DNA of 64,000 nt, taken from the NCBI RefSeq assembly GCF_004570975.1, contig NZ_SPPC01000003.1, forward strand, positions 1 to 64,000, read 5' to 3'. This document shows, in pieces, positions 53,086 to 61,958 of the stretch. Each line of letters begins with the position of its first letter. Within the stretch, counting starts at the first letter, position 1. The notes beneath the pieces were generated by a model. The model saw only the letters and a program-made list of their open reading frames with translations. It did no database searches and was not told the DNA's origin. Made by a program: the position numbers and the translations under genes. This DNA comes from Barnesiella sp. WM24. GTDB lineage: Bacteria; Bacteroidota; Bacteroidia; Bacteroidales; Muribaculaceae.

Positions 53086-53808
53086 ATGAGAATAGTTTTT
53101 ATCGCAATTTTTACACTGCTTGCAATTGTAGGCGTGCAGGCAAAAACACTCGTAGTCTACTATAGCTATACCAATAATGTAGAGCGGATAGTGGATGAAC
53201 TCAGTAAGAAAATAGATGCTGATGTGCTGGAGGTCGAACCGGCGCAAAAAGGTCTTGATTATGCTGCCGACAACTATGCCATCGGCAGCGCGCAGATAGC
53301 TTCCATTCGCAATAATCCCGCTGACGCGGCTTCATATCCTGCGATTGATCCTGTAAATGTGAATCTGTCGGAATATGACTGCATTATCATCGGTGCTCCG
53401 CTTTGGTGGAGTAATATGGCAGCCCCTTTGCAGACATTTCTGTTTCAATATGGCAGGGAGATGGCAGGGAAGAAAATCGGACTCATCGGTTCAAGTGCAA
53501 GCAGTGGCATAAGCGGTGTTGAAGCCGATGCAAAGCGACTGATACCCGGCGGTGATTTCCTCTCCCCGTCACTTTGGATAAGGTCTACCCAGACTTCAAA
53601 TGCCGGCGCTATGCTTGATGACTGGCTGAAGGATATAAATTACGACAACCTGACAGCAGGTGTCGGACATATTTCGACTGACTCTGACGAAAGATATACA
53701 GTATATGTACTCTCCGGCGCAAGGCTTCTTTCTGAAGCCGGCTCTGTTGCAGGATTATCAGCGGGGATATATATCATAAACGGAAAGAAAACAATTATAT
53801 CGAAATGA
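53086..53808 (+). CDS. Exported flavodoxin with T9SS-like C-terminal tail
   Basis: From ATG 53086 the protein has 240 residues. A Sec signal (MRIVFIAIFTLLAIVGVQA) is followed directly by the flavodoxin start KTLVVYYSYTNNVERIVDEL (FMN phosphate loop S-Y-T-N-N). IIIGAPLWWSNMAAPLQTFL is the family's second FMN loop. Flavodoxins are normally cytosolic, so export is unusual. The last residues AGIYIINGKKTIISK resemble the end of type IX secretion tails and match the tail of the protein at 57883. The stop overlaps the next start by 4 bp. Confidence 0.88.
   Translation: MRIVFIAIFTLLAIVGVQAKTLVVYYSYTNNVERIVDELSKKIDADVLEVEPAQKGLDYAADNYAIGSAQIASIRNNPADAASYPAIDPVNVNLSEYDCIIIGAPLWWSNMAAPLQTFLFQYGREMAGKKIGLIGSSASSGISGVEADAKRLIPGGDFLSPSLWIRSTQTSNAGAMLDDWLKDINYDNLTAGVGHISTDSDERYTVYVLSGARLLSEAGSVAGLSAGIYIINGKKTIISK
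53767..53790 (+). repeat. 24-bp DNA repeat encoding the shared C-terminal tail
   Basis: This 24-bp stretch, which encodes the Y-I-I-N-G-K-K tail, is identical to 58432-58455. The identity at DNA level points to recent copying or strong conservation of the tail region. Confidence 0.8.
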
Positions 53809-54704
53809 AAAGAATAACAATAATATTGCTGGCAATATCGGCAATGACATCAAATCTTATTATGGCACAGCAGAAAATAGCTCAACATTCAGCTCGCGAG
53901 ACGAAAGTCGTGCAAACCGCAGGGCGCGACCAGCTTGGCGATTTCGCTCCGGAGTTCGCCCGTCTTAACGACGACATCCTTTTCGGAGAAGTATGGAGCC
54001 GCAATGACCTTCTTTCATTGCGCGACCGCAGTCTTGTGACAATCACATCTCTTATCTCGCAGGGAATTACCGACAGTTCGCTGACCTATCATCTTCAGGA
54101 GGCGAAGAAAAATGGGATAACCCGCACAGAGATTGCCGAGATACTGACTCACGTAGCTTTTTACGCCGGATGGCCGAAGGCATGGGCGGCTTTCCGCCTT
54201 GCAAAATATGTATGGAATGACGGTATCAAGGGTGATGATGCAATGGCAGCCAACGACTCTGTCGCTTCGCAGCGCGAAGAATTCGCGCGTTCGATGATAT
54301 TCCCGATAGGCGAGCCTAACGCGGCTTACGCGAAGTATTTCACAGGCAACAGCTATCTTGCACCGATTTCCGACGCGCAGATTCCGTTTGCCAATGTCAC
54401 GTTTGAGCCTGGCTGTCGCAATAACTGGCATATCCACAAGGCTGACAAGGGCGGGGGACAGATGCTCGTCGGTGTCGCAGGACGAGGATGGTATCAGGAA
54501 GAAGGAAAGCCTGCTGTCGAGATACTCCCGGGCACAGTAATACACATCCCAGCCAACGTCAAGCACTGGCACGGGGCGGCAAAAGACTCATGGTTTGCGC
54601 ATCTCGCATTCAGTGTGCCAGGTGAAAACTCAGAAAATATCTGGCTTGAACCGGTGACCGATGAAGAATATGATGCTCTAAGCAATACTAAGACCCGGCG
54701 TTAA
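53805..54704 (+). CDS. Exported carboxymuconolactone decarboxylase/cupin fusion
   Basis: The 299-residue protein has a signal peptide (ending MAQQ). The first domain (about 45-150) is of the carboxymuconolactone decarboxylase/AhpD type: LRDRSLVTITSLISQGITDS and TEIAEILTHVAFYAGWPKAW with the conserved His. It lacks the C-x-x-C of peroxidase-type AhpD. The C-terminal cupin (about 185-280) has metal-site histidines in NNWHIHKADKGGG and HIPANVKHWHG. Fusions like this are found beside flavodoxin/AKR genes in other bacteria. The exact reaction is unknown. Confidence 0.88.
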   Translation: MKRITIILLAISAMTSNLIMAQQKIAQHSARETKVVQTAGRDQLGDFAPEFARLNDDILFGEVWSRNDLLSLRDRSLVTITSLISQGITDSSLTYHLQEAKKNGITRTEIAEILTHVAFYAGWPKAWAAFRLAKYVWNDGIKGDDAMAANDSVASQREEFARSMIFPIGEPNAAYAKYFTGNSYLAPISDAQIPFANVTFEPGCRNNWHIHKADKGGGQMLVGVAGRGWYQEEGKPAVEILPGTVIHIPANVKHWHGAAKDSWFAHLAFSVPGENSENIWLEPVTDEEYDALSNTKTRR

Positions 54705-54724
54705 CTAATATTGTGGAACGGGGT

Positions 54725-55621
54725 CTAATTAAGCTGCAGCCGGTATTCTCTTGGAGTGCTTCCGGTTTGTTTTTTAAAGAAGCGGATGAAGTGCTGCGGG
54801 TGCTGGAAGCCAAGCAGCTCGGCAATCTGTTTGGTACTTAGTGCGGGATTCAATAACGAGTTTTTAGCGTAGTTTATCATTTTCAGCTGTATATATTCCT
54901 GTGCGGTCTTGCCCGTTTCCTGCTTTACAAGATCGCCGAAATAGTTGGATGAAAGGCATATCTTGTCGGCGAAATACTTTACTGTGGGTATCCCGTCGGT
55001 CACTCCGCGTCCACTGTCAAGATATTCGTCAATAAGCTGCTCGAATTTGCCGAGGGCGTTATGATTAAGTTCTTCACGAGTGACAAACTGACGCTCATAG
55101 AAGCGCATGCAGTAATTGAGCATTACCTCTATGTTGGATATTATAAGAGACTTGGAAAACTTGTCGATGGGATGTTGCAGCTCACGGGCTATCTTGTCCA
55201 TATAGTCCTGCAAGATCAGGCGTTCTTCTGTAGACAGGTGCAACGCTTCGTTTGAGGCGTAGGAAAAAAATGTGTATTGCTTGATTTTCTGAGCTAAAGG
55301 AGTCCGCAGAAGAAAATCGGGATGAAACAGCAGCCCGATCGCTTCCGGTGCCGGCCCGTCCTCAAAACGATGCACTCCTACCGTCTGACCGGGAGCGAAA
55401 CTGACTACCGTTTCGTCATCAAAGTCATACGATGTCTTTCCATAGTTTATCTTGCACCCGGTGGTCTTTTTAATGAAAAGCGAATAGAACCCGAAGTGCA
55501 TGCAATGGGTCGGCTGCTCCACGGTATCGTCAAAATGAACTATACCGACAAGCGGATGTCGCGTCTCAAAACCGAAATAGCGGTTGTATTTTTCAATAGT
55601 GTCTGCCTCGTATATTTCCAT
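54725..55621 (-). CDS. AraC-family transcriptional regulator (island regulator 3)
   Basis: From ATG 55621 (a further in-frame ATG at 55657 lies before it) the protein has 298 residues. The start MEIYEADTIEKYNRYFGFET with RHPLVGIVHFDD is the counterpart of the regulator at 48566. The DNA-binding part has VKYFADKICLSSNYFGDLVK and TKQIAELLGFQHPQHFIRFF. Operator repeats lie 68 bp upstream, between it and the divergent acyltransferase operon, so it is the best candidate to bind them and to control itself and that operon (inference). Confidence 0.93.
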   Translation of the reverse strand: MEIYEADTIEKYNRYFGFETRHPLVGIVHFDDTVEQPTHCMHFGFYSLFIKKTTGCKINYGKTSYDFDDETVVSFAPGQTVGVHRFEDGPAPEAIGLLFHPDFLLRTPLAQKIKQYTFFSYASNEALHLSTEERLILQDYMDKIARELQHPIDKFSKSLIISNIEVMLNYCMRFYERQFVTREELNHNALGKFEQLIDEYLDSGRGVTDGIPTVKYFADKICLSSNYFGDLVKQETGKTAQEYIQLKMINYAKNSLLNPALSTKQIAELLGFQHPQHFIRFFKKQTGSTPREYRLQLN

Positions 55622-55688
55622 ATAAGATTTCTTTTTTGCAAAGATAGCTATAATCAACTGTCGCGCAATGCGGAAAACTTACCTATAT

Positions 55689-55797
55689 GTAATCGGGGTA
55701 CATAATTCCGTAAGATTGGTACATTTTGCGAATCAGTGATTTAAGGCAGATGTGTAATTCCGTAATCGAGGTACATTCATGCGTAATATTGGTTATT
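55689..55797 (+). promoter_or_regulatory. AraC-type operator: four half-sites as two 21-bp-spaced pairs
   Basis: GTAATCGGGGTACAT (55689-55703), GTAAGATTGGTACAT (55710-55724), GTAATCGAGGTACAT (55762-55776) and GTAATATTGGTTATT (55783-55797) are direct repeats. Within each pair the start-to-start distance is 21 bp (two helical turns), and the pairs are 73 bp apart (seven turns). The last half-site ends 20 bp before the -7 box, covering the -33 region, as for an activator. This is strong direct sequence evidence for AraC dimer binding. Confidence 0.8.
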
Positions 55798-55817
55798 CCT
55801 GCCATTTGTTTTGAAGC

Positions 55818-55826
55818 TAATTTTGC
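55818..55826 (+). promoter_or_regulatory. -7 box for acyltransferase B operon
   Basis: TAATTTTGC at 55818-55826 is 26 nt before ATG 55853 and follows the four half-sites in activator geometry. Confidence 0.65.
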
Positions 55827-55852
55827 ACTGTGAAAACAAATAAATAAACGAT

Positions 55853-56413
55853 ATGGTAAATGATATTATTGAACGTATGAGAAACGGCGAGCGCATATCC
55901 GAGACTGCTCCCGAACTTCTCTGTGACGAGATTGAGAATACCCGTCGGCTTATCGCCGAGTTGAACACCGGCTACCATACACCCGATGAGATACACGCCA
56001 TTCTGGAACGCATCTGGGGGCAGCGGCTTGACAGCACAGTGAGGATGTTCCCGCCGTTTTATACCGCTCTCGGCAAAATGACAACGGTAGGCAAAGAGGT
56101 TTTTATAAACTTCGGCTGCACCTTTCTTGATCAGGGCGGCATAACGCTGGAGGACGGAGTGTTTGTCGGCCCCGGTGTGAAAATCGCGACCGAAGGACAT
56201 CCAGAAGAACCTGAAAGACGACATTCACTGATTACATCCCCGGTTGTGATTCGCCGTAACGCATGGATCGGAGCAGGAGCGATAATACTGCCCGGTGTCA
56301 CGGTCGGTGAAAATGCCATAGTGGCCGCAGGGGCTATTGTAAAAAATGATGTCGCCGATAATACAATTGTCGCTGGAATACCCGCCAAGTATATACGACA
56401 TATAAATACATGA
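55853..56413 (+). CDS. Hexapeptide-repeat O-acetyltransferase B
   Basis: This 186-residue protein is like maltose/galactoside O-acetyltransferases: N-terminal helical part, then beta-helix turns INFGCTFLDQGGITLEDGVF, VGPGVKIATEGHP (catalytic His in EGHPEE), AWIGAGAIILPGVTVGENAI, VAAGAIVKNDVADNTIVAGI. It parallels acyltransferase A at 51281. It is the first gene in the 55853-60339 operon, 4 bp before the fusion reductase. The acceptor substrate is unknown. Confidence 0.9.
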   Translation: MVNDIIERMRNGERISETAPELLCDEIENTRRLIAELNTGYHTPDEIHAILERIWGQRLDSTVRMFPPFYTALGKMTTVGKEVFINFGCTFLDQGGITLEDGVFVGPGVKIATEGHPEEPERRHSLITSPVVIRRNAWIGAGAIILPGVTVGENAIVAAGAIVKNDVADNTIVAGIPAKYIRHINT

Positions 56414-56417
56414 ATAT

Positions 56418-57896
56418 ATGAAAATCAAAATTCTTTCAATGATAATGTCTATGCTTTCTCTGACAGCGTGTGCATCATGCACCACAACGGATGATGACCC
56501 GATAACTGAAAATCCGGTTCCTGATTCGACACCCGGCACTGAACCCGGCAAAAATGGCAGCGTACTGGTAGCATACTTCTCATGTACGGGCACCACGGAA
56601 GGTATTGCCGAGGGTATAGCGGACATAACCGGGGCATCCACATTCAGAATCGAAGCGGAAGAGCCTTACACTGCCGCCGACCTCGACTATAACAGCGACT
56701 GCCGCGCCAACAGGGAGCAGAACAATCCTAAGGCTCGTCCGGCAATAAAAAGTATGCCTGACGGTCTTGACCGATACGATGTGGTTTTCCTCGGTTATCC
56801 GATATGGTGGGGAGAAGCTCCGCGTATAATCAGCACCTTCCTTGAGAGCGGAGATTTCAAAGGGAAAACGATAGTACCGTTCTGCACCTCACACTCCAGC
56901 GGTCTTGGGAGCAGCGACCGCAATCTGCATTCTCTCGTCCCGGATGCTGTCTGGATTCCCGGACGACGCTTTGTGGGAAACACTGCCAAAACAGGGCTTG
57001 AAAAGTGGATTTCAGGACTTGATATAAAATTTGACACAGATTCTGACTCAGATATGGATTACTCTAAATTTCCTCTTTCAGAGGGTAAAAACGGTCAGGC
57101 ACCCACAATCCGCCTCAGCAGCGGATATGATATGCCGATAGTTGGTCTCGGCACATACAGCCTTACAGGCGACGTGTGCGTGAACTCCGTGAAGTCGGCT
57201 ATCTCTCTCGGCTTCCGAAAGATTGACACCGCGCACATGTACGGCAACGAGGTAGAGGTGGGTCGTGGAGTACGTGAATCGGGTGTGCCGCGTGAAGAAA
57301 TCTTCGTGGCGACCAAACTCTACCCCAACCAGTATGGCAACCCCGAAGCCGCAATAGATGAGTGTCTTCGCAAACTCGACCTCGGCTACGTTGACCTGAT
57401 GCTTCTTCATCATCCCGGCACTAATGACGTGAAAGCCTACAAGGCGATGGAACGATATGTCAGGGAGGGAAAGATCCGCTCCATAGGCGTGTCATGCTAC
57501 TATATCAGGGAAATCGACGAGTTCATCCGTCAGGTCGATATAAAGCCTGTGCTTGTACAGAACGAGGTTCATCCCTATTATCAGGACACTGATGTCGTTC
57601 CCCATATCCAGAATCTCGGAATAGCGGTCGAGGCGTGGTATCCGTTAGGGGGCAGAGGGCATCAGAAGGAATTGCTTAACGACCCGGTACTGACCGAAAT
57701 CGCCGGGCGGCACGGCAAATCAGTCGCACAGGTCATTATGCGCTGGGACTTGCAGCGTGGTGTTATAGTGATTCCCGGATCAAGCAACCCCGACCACATG
57801 AAAGAAAACATCTCAATATTTGACTTCGAATTGACCGAAGATGAGATGACCGCGATTGCCGCACTTAACCGCAACGAGAAACATGACTGGTATTGA
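56418..57896 (+). CDS. Lipoprotein fusion: flavodoxin domain plus aldo/keto reductase
   Basis: The 492-residue protein has a lipobox SLTAC (C18) and a linker. A flavodoxin domain (about 48-205) follows with GSVLVAYFSCTGTTEGIAEG, NNPKARPAIKSMPDG and VVFLGYPIWWGEAPRIISTF. The AKR domain (about 228-492) has DMPIVGLGTYSLTG, D270 and Y275 (FRKIDTAHMYGNE), K300 (VATKLYP) and H331 (LLHHPG), a complete tetrad, and the cofactor end VIPGSSNPDHMKENI. It joins an FMN protein and an NADPH-type reductase in one anchored polypeptide. How reducing power reaches it outside the cytoplasm is not clear. Confidence 0.9.
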   Translation: MKIKILSMIMSMLSLTACASCTTTDDDPITENPVPDSTPGTEPGKNGSVLVAYFSCTGTTEGIAEGIADITGASTFRIEAEEPYTAADLDYNSDCRANREQNNPKARPAIKSMPDGLDRYDVVFLGYPIWWGEAPRIISTFLESGDFKGKTIVPFCTSHSSGLGSSDRNLHSLVPDAVWIPGRRFVGNTAKTGLEKWISGLDIKFDTDSDSDMDYSKFPLSEGKNGQAPTIRLSSGYDMPIVGLGTYSLTGDVCVNSVKSAISLGFRKIDTAHMYGNEVEVGRGVRESGVPREEIFVATKLYPNQYGNPEAAIDECLRKLDLGYVDLMLLHHPGTNDVKAYKAMERYVREGKIRSIGVSCYYIREIDEFIRQVDIKPVLVQNEVHPYYQDTDVVPHIQNLGIAVEAWYPLGGRGHQKELLNDPVLTEIAGRHGKSVAQVIMRWDLQRGVIVIPGSSNPDHMKENISIFDFELTEDEMTAIAALNRNEKHDWY

Positions 57897-58470
57897 CGTG
57901 AAAATTCTTAATCATTTTGTTATTATAATTGTGACATTAATCGCACTCATGGCAAACGCGCAAAACAAAATAGAAATCATGGCAAACGGCCGAACCATGA
58001 CCGCCACACTTGCCGACACCGAAGCAGCCAGGCAACTGCTTACGCGGCTTGACAACGGTCCTGTTACAATCAGAATGAACGATTACGGCGGCTTTGAAAA
58101 AGTAGGTGACCTCCCTTGGTCGCTCCCTACATCCAACCGTCAGATTACGACCTCAGCCGGAGACATAATGCTCTATCAGGGTGATAACATCGTGATATTT
58201 TACGGCTCCAACTCATGGTCCTATACTCCTCTTGGACGTATTGACGGAGCCGGTGTCTCTGAAATCCGCGATTTCCTGTCGGGAAGTTCAATCAATGTGA
58301 TTTTTGCAAAACAGGGGCAATCAGGAATCGACGACATCACTGCCGATACATACAAAGAGCCTGAGATATACACTTTGCAAGGTCGTAGAATCACTCTTGC
58401 AGGACGGAAAATATCAGACCTGCCCAAAGGTATATATATCATAAACGGAAAGAAACAACTCATAAAATAA
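57883..58470 (+). CDS. Exported cyclophilin-like protein with T9SS-like tail
   Basis: From ATG 57883 (a GTG at 57898 is also possible) the protein has a signal peptide (ending LMANAQ) and a cyclophilin-like domain: IEIMANGRTMTATLADTEAA, DNGPVTIRMNDYGGFEKVGD, LPWSLP and GDIMLYQGDNIVIFYGSNSW. The C-terminal about 45 residues are a separate tail, IYTLQGRRITLAGRKIS then DLPKGIYIINGKKQLIK, resembling type IX secretion sorting tails. It overlaps the fusion gene by 14 bp. Cyclophilin-like members of this group often sit with flavodoxin/AKR genes; the function is unknown. Confidence 0.85.
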   Translation: MTGIDVKILNHFVIIIVTLIALMANAQNKIEIMANGRTMTATLADTEAARQLLTRLDNGPVTIRMNDYGGFEKVGDLPWSLPTSNRQITTSAGDIMLYQGDNIVIFYGSNSWSYTPLGRIDGAGVSEIRDFLSGSSINVIFAKQGQSGIDDITADTYKEPEIYTLQGRRITLAGRKISDLPKGIYIINGKKQLIK

Positions 58471-58477
58471 CCAAACT

Positions 58478-59650
58478 ATGTTAGGAAATTTCATATATGC
58501 CAACCCCACTAAGCTATTCTTTGGTGACGAGGCGCAGAAAAATCTCGCAAAAGCTCTCATACCTTTCGGGAAAAAGGTATTACTCACTTATGGCGGAGGA
58601 TCTATCAAGCGCAATGGAGTCTATGATGATGTCATCTCCGCGCTCAAATCCGTTGGTAAAGAAGTGGTGGAACTACCCGGCGTAATGCCTAATCCTACGG
58701 TAGAAAAATTGAATGAGGGCATTAAGGTTGCGCGTGAGAACAACGTGGATTTCATTCTTGCCGTAGGCGGAGGATCGACAATCGACTATGCCAAAGCGGT
58801 CAGCGTTTCGGCGTGGTATGACGGCGACGCATGGCAGCGATTCTGGGTAAGACAGGAAGACCCAACACCCGGTGAAAGAATAATCCCGGTAGGTGCTGTT
58901 CTGACAATGGCAGGTACAGGCTCGGAAATGAACGGAGGCTCGGTGATCACCAACCACGCCGCCAAGATGAAAATCGGCAAGGTGTTTGGTGAAGATGTGA
59001 TGCCGAAGTTTGCGATACTCAATCCTAAATATACTTTCAGTCTGCCACAACGCCAGTTGGTAGCCGGAATATTTGACACCATGAGCCACATTATGGAACA
59101 GTACTTCTCCGGCAATGACGACAGTACATCCGATTATCTCGCCGAAGGACTTATGCGCTCTGTAATCGCATCGAGCCGCGTGGCTGTTAAAAATCCGGAG
59201 GATTATGAAGCCCGCTCCAACCTCATGTGGTCGGCCACATGGGCACTCAACACCCTCATCGGCGAGGGCAAACCACAGGACTGGATGGTACACATGATAG
59301 GTCAGGCTATAGGTGCATATACTGATGCCACTCACGGTATGACTCTTTCCGGTGTATCAGTGGCATACTACCGCCACATCATGAGATACGGACTGGACCG
59401 CTTCGTGCGTTTTGCAGAAGTCGTATGGGGCGTTCTTCCTGAAGGAAAGACTGATGAGCAGATTGCTTCCGAGGGTATTGAGGCTCTTGAATCATGGATA
59501 AAGGAAATAGGCGCAGCTTCCGATATATCATCGCTCGGTGTCACACCTGACATGCTCGACGGAATTGCTGATTCCACCATCATTCTCACAGGCGGCTATA
59601 AGACACTTGACCATGCTGAGATTGTTGACATACTTCGCAATAGCCTCTGA
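58478..59650 (+). CDS. Iron-dependent alcohol/aldehyde dehydrogenase (YqhD/BDH-like)
   Basis: This 390-residue enzyme has the nucleotide-binding motif AVGGGSTIDYAKA (GGGS 97-100) and metal ligands D200, H204 (FDTMSHIMEQYFS), H272 (MVHMIGQ) and H286 (YTDATHGMTL), with the spacing of E. coli YqhD. YqhD-type enzymes reduce short aldehydes with NADPH. No signal peptide is seen, so this is the cytosolic member of the operon. Its presence beside an AraC regulator and AKRs recalls yqhC-yqhD-dkgA of E. coli. Confidence 0.94.
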   Translation: MLGNFIYANPTKLFFGDEAQKNLAKALIPFGKKVLLTYGGGSIKRNGVYDDVISALKSVGKEVVELPGVMPNPTVEKLNEGIKVARENNVDFILAVGGGSTIDYAKAVSVSAWYDGDAWQRFWVRQEDPTPGERIIPVGAVLTMAGTGSEMNGGSVITNHAAKMKIGKVFGEDVMPKFAILNPKYTFSLPQRQLVAGIFDTMSHIMEQYFSGNDDSTSDYLAEGLMRSVIASSRVAVKNPEDYEARSNLMWSATWALNTLIGEGKPQDWMVHMIGQAIGAYTDATHGMTLSGVSVAYYRHIMRYGLDRFVRFAEVVWGVLPEGKTDEQIASEGIEALESWIKEIGAASDISSLGVTPDMLDGIADSTIILTGGYKTLDHAEIVDILRNSL

Positions 59651-59661
59651 TCATAAACCGC

Positions 59662-60339
59662 ATGAACAGACGCGATGCGATTAAACGGATGGGGGTACTG
59701 ACGGCTGGTGCTGTTATTAGTTCAACAGGACTGGCGGGTGCCTCCGGTCTAATTAGTGAGGATAATAGCTCGATGAAGATACTTGCGATAAATGGCAGCT
59801 CCAGAAAACAGGGAAACACCGGTGACATGATTGATATTGTCCTATCGGAATTGTCAGGTCAGGGACACCAAGTAGACAAAATAGATCTCGCCGGACACAC
59901 TATAAATCCGTGTAAAGCATGTTTTGCCTGTGCCGGAAAGCGAAACTGCGTGTTTTCCGACGACATATTCCGAGATGTTTATGAACGGATGACCGATGCG
60001 GACGTAATAATAATGGGATCTCCGACTTATTCGGCAGATGTCTCGTCGACATTGAAGGCGGTAATTGAGCGAGCAAGTGTTGTCAGCGACACCAATCCCG
60101 GAATGTTCAGCCACAAAATTGGTGCAGGAATAGCGGTAGGACGCCGTGCCGGAGCGATGAACGTGCTCGACACCATCAACCGTTTCTTCCTGAACAAAGA
60201 AATGTTTATTGTCGGCTCTACCTATTGGAATATCGCATACGGCAGATTACCCGGCGAGGCACTGAAAGATGCCGAAGGCGTGGAAACTATGCGCAACCTC
60301 GGCAAAAACATTTCGTGGCTCCTTTCCAGAATATCATAG
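59662..60339 (+). CDS. Tat-signal NADPH-dependent FMN reductase/flavodoxin-like protein
   Basis: The 225-residue protein begins MNRRDAIKRMGVLTAGAV, a twin-arginine signal, and from residue 38 has MKILAINGSSRKQGNTGDMI, the FMN loop of the NADPH-dependent FMN reductase family. The Cys-rich segment NPCKACFACAGKRNC (about 83-97) is that of the iron-sulfur/flavoprotein subgroup, and MGSPTYSADVSSTLKAVIER is the second FMN loop. Tat export fits its cofactor load. It is the last gene of the operon. Confidence 0.9.
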   Translation: MNRRDAIKRMGVLTAGAVISSTGLAGASGLISEDNSSMKILAINGSSRKQGNTGDMIDIVLSELSGQGHQVDKIDLAGHTINPCKACFACAGKRNCVFSDDIFRDVYERMTDADVIIMGSPTYSADVSSTLKAVIERASVVSDTNPGMFSHKIGAGIAVGRRAGAMNVLDTINRFFLNKEMFIVGSTYWNIAYGRLPGEALKDAEGVETMRNLGKNISWLLSRIS

Positions 60340-60498
60340 CCTTGTTATTTATAATAAAAAGAGACTGACTGATCTCAAAAAGTAAATACAGGTCTTGCAT
60401 TTCCTTTGGGGCGTTTATCATGAATTCATGAATTTATTTTGCCGGATATGAATTAATGCTTTTTATTCTGCCGGTGTAGAAATCTCAGGATTTATATG

Positions 60499-60507
60499 TA
60501 ACTTTGC
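60499..60507 (+). promoter_or_regulatory. -7 box for rlmD
   Basis: TAACTTTGC at 60499-60507 is 25 nt before the TTG start at 60533. Confidence 0.55.
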
Positions 60508-60532
60508 AATATTAACTAAACCGATTATTGCT

Positions 60533-61942
60533 TTGTCACGTAAACGTAGAGAGCTCCCGCTGTTGGAGCGGATTGAGATAACCGATGTCGCTGCTGAAGG
60601 CAATGCCCTTACGCGGGTTAATGACATGGTGGTGTTTGTACCGTTCGGTGCCCCCGGCGACATTGTGGATATACAGCTTACCAAAAAGAAAAAGAATTAT
60701 GCCGAGGGCAGGATTACTGCTATTCATCAGCCTGGCGATGTGAGGGTAGAGCCTAAGTGCAGTCACTTCACGGTTTGCGGCGGTTGCCGTTGGCAGCATC
60801 TTCCCTATGAGTTCCAGCTTGCATGTAAGGAGCGGCAGGTAAAGGATGCTATCGAGCGCATTGCCAAAGTTGATGCCCCGGAAGTGTCGCCTATTCTCGG
60901 TTCGGAAGAGATATGGTGTTACCGCAATAAGATGGAGTATACTTTCTCCAATAAAAAGTGGCTCACCTATGAGCAACTTTCATCGGGCGAGGAGTTCAGT
61001 GACCGTGATGGAGCCGGATTTCATATTCCAGGAGCGTTTGACAAAGTGCTTGACATAGACTGTTGCTACCTGCAGGATGATTTTGGCAACAGATTGCGCT
61101 GCTTTGTGCGTGATTTCGGAAAGGAGCATGGCTATACATTTTATGACCTGCGTCAGCAGCAGGGACTGCTGCGCACACTGATGATACGCATTGCCTCGAC
61201 AGGAGAGATTATGGCGGTCATGGTGTTTGGAGAGGATGATGCCGACAGGATAAATACACTGCTTTCAGCTGTGAAAGAGCGTTTCCCCGAGATAACGTCG
61301 TTGCTTTATGTGATAAACACAAAAGTCAATGATACAATCGGAGACCAGGAGATTCTTACGTTCTCAGGCAGGGATTATATAGAGGAGAGCATGGAGTCGC
61401 TGCGATTCAGGATTGGCTCGAAATCATTTTATCAGACCAACTCACGTCAGGCTTACAGACTATACAGTGTAGTGAGAGATTTTGCCGGTCTTACAGGAAA
61501 CGAGCTGGTATATGACCTCTATACCGGAACCGGTACTATCGCTAATTTTGTTGCCGGAAAAGCCTCTAAGGTAATCGGTATTGAATATGTGCCCGAGGCT
61601 ATTGCCGACGCAAAGATAAATTCGGAGGTCAACGGTATTGAGAACACTCTCTTTTATGCCGGAGACATGAAAGATGTGCTCACTGATAGTTTTGTCGCTG
61701 AGCATGGTCGTCCCGACGTGATGATTGTAGATCCTCCGCGTGCCGGCATGCATGAGGATGTTGTCAATGTGATTCTTAATGCTGCGCCGCGCCGTATTGT
61801 CTATGTCAGCTGCAACCCTGCCACTCAGGCACGCGATCTTGCACTGCTTGATGCCAAGTATAAGGTGGAGGCTATTCAGCCGGTGGATATGTTTCCCCAC
61901 ACGGCACATGTTGAGAATGTCGTGAATCTTACCTTGAAATAA
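60533..61942 (+). CDS. rlmD: 23S rRNA (uracil-1939-C5)-methyltransferase RlmD/RumA family
   Basis: The 469-residue protein has an N-terminal TRAM domain (IEITDVAAEGNALTRVNDMV), a [4Fe-4S] cysteine set (EPKCSHFTVCGGCRWQH), and a C-terminal methyltransferase domain with LVYDLYTGTGTIANFVAGKA, DVMIVDPPRAGMH and the catalytic Cys in YVSCNPATQARDL. The start is TTG at 60533; no in-frame ATG gives the TRAM domain. The size is slightly larger than E. coli RlmD. Confidence 0.93.
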   Translation: MSRKRRELPLLERIEITDVAAEGNALTRVNDMVVFVPFGAPGDIVDIQLTKKKKNYAEGRITAIHQPGDVRVEPKCSHFTVCGGCRWQHLPYEFQLACKERQVKDAIERIAKVDAPEVSPILGSEEIWCYRNKMEYTFSNKKWLTYEQLSSGEEFSDRDGAGFHIPGAFDKVLDIDCCYLQDDFGNRLRCFVRDFGKEHGYTFYDLRQQQGLLRTLMIRIASTGEIMAVMVFGEDDADRINTLLSAVKERFPEITSLLYVINTKVNDTIGDQEILTFSGRDYIEESMESLRFRIGSKSFYQTNSRQAYRLYSVVRDFAGLTGNELVYDLYTGTGTIANFVAGKASKVIGIEYVPEAIADAKINSEVNGIENTLFYAGDMKDVLTDSFVAEHGRPDVMIVDPPRAGMHEDVVNVILNAAPRRIVYVSCNPATQARDLALLDAKYKVEAIQPVDMFPHTAHVENVVNLTLK

Positions 61943-61958
61943 CAAGAACCCGCGGTCT

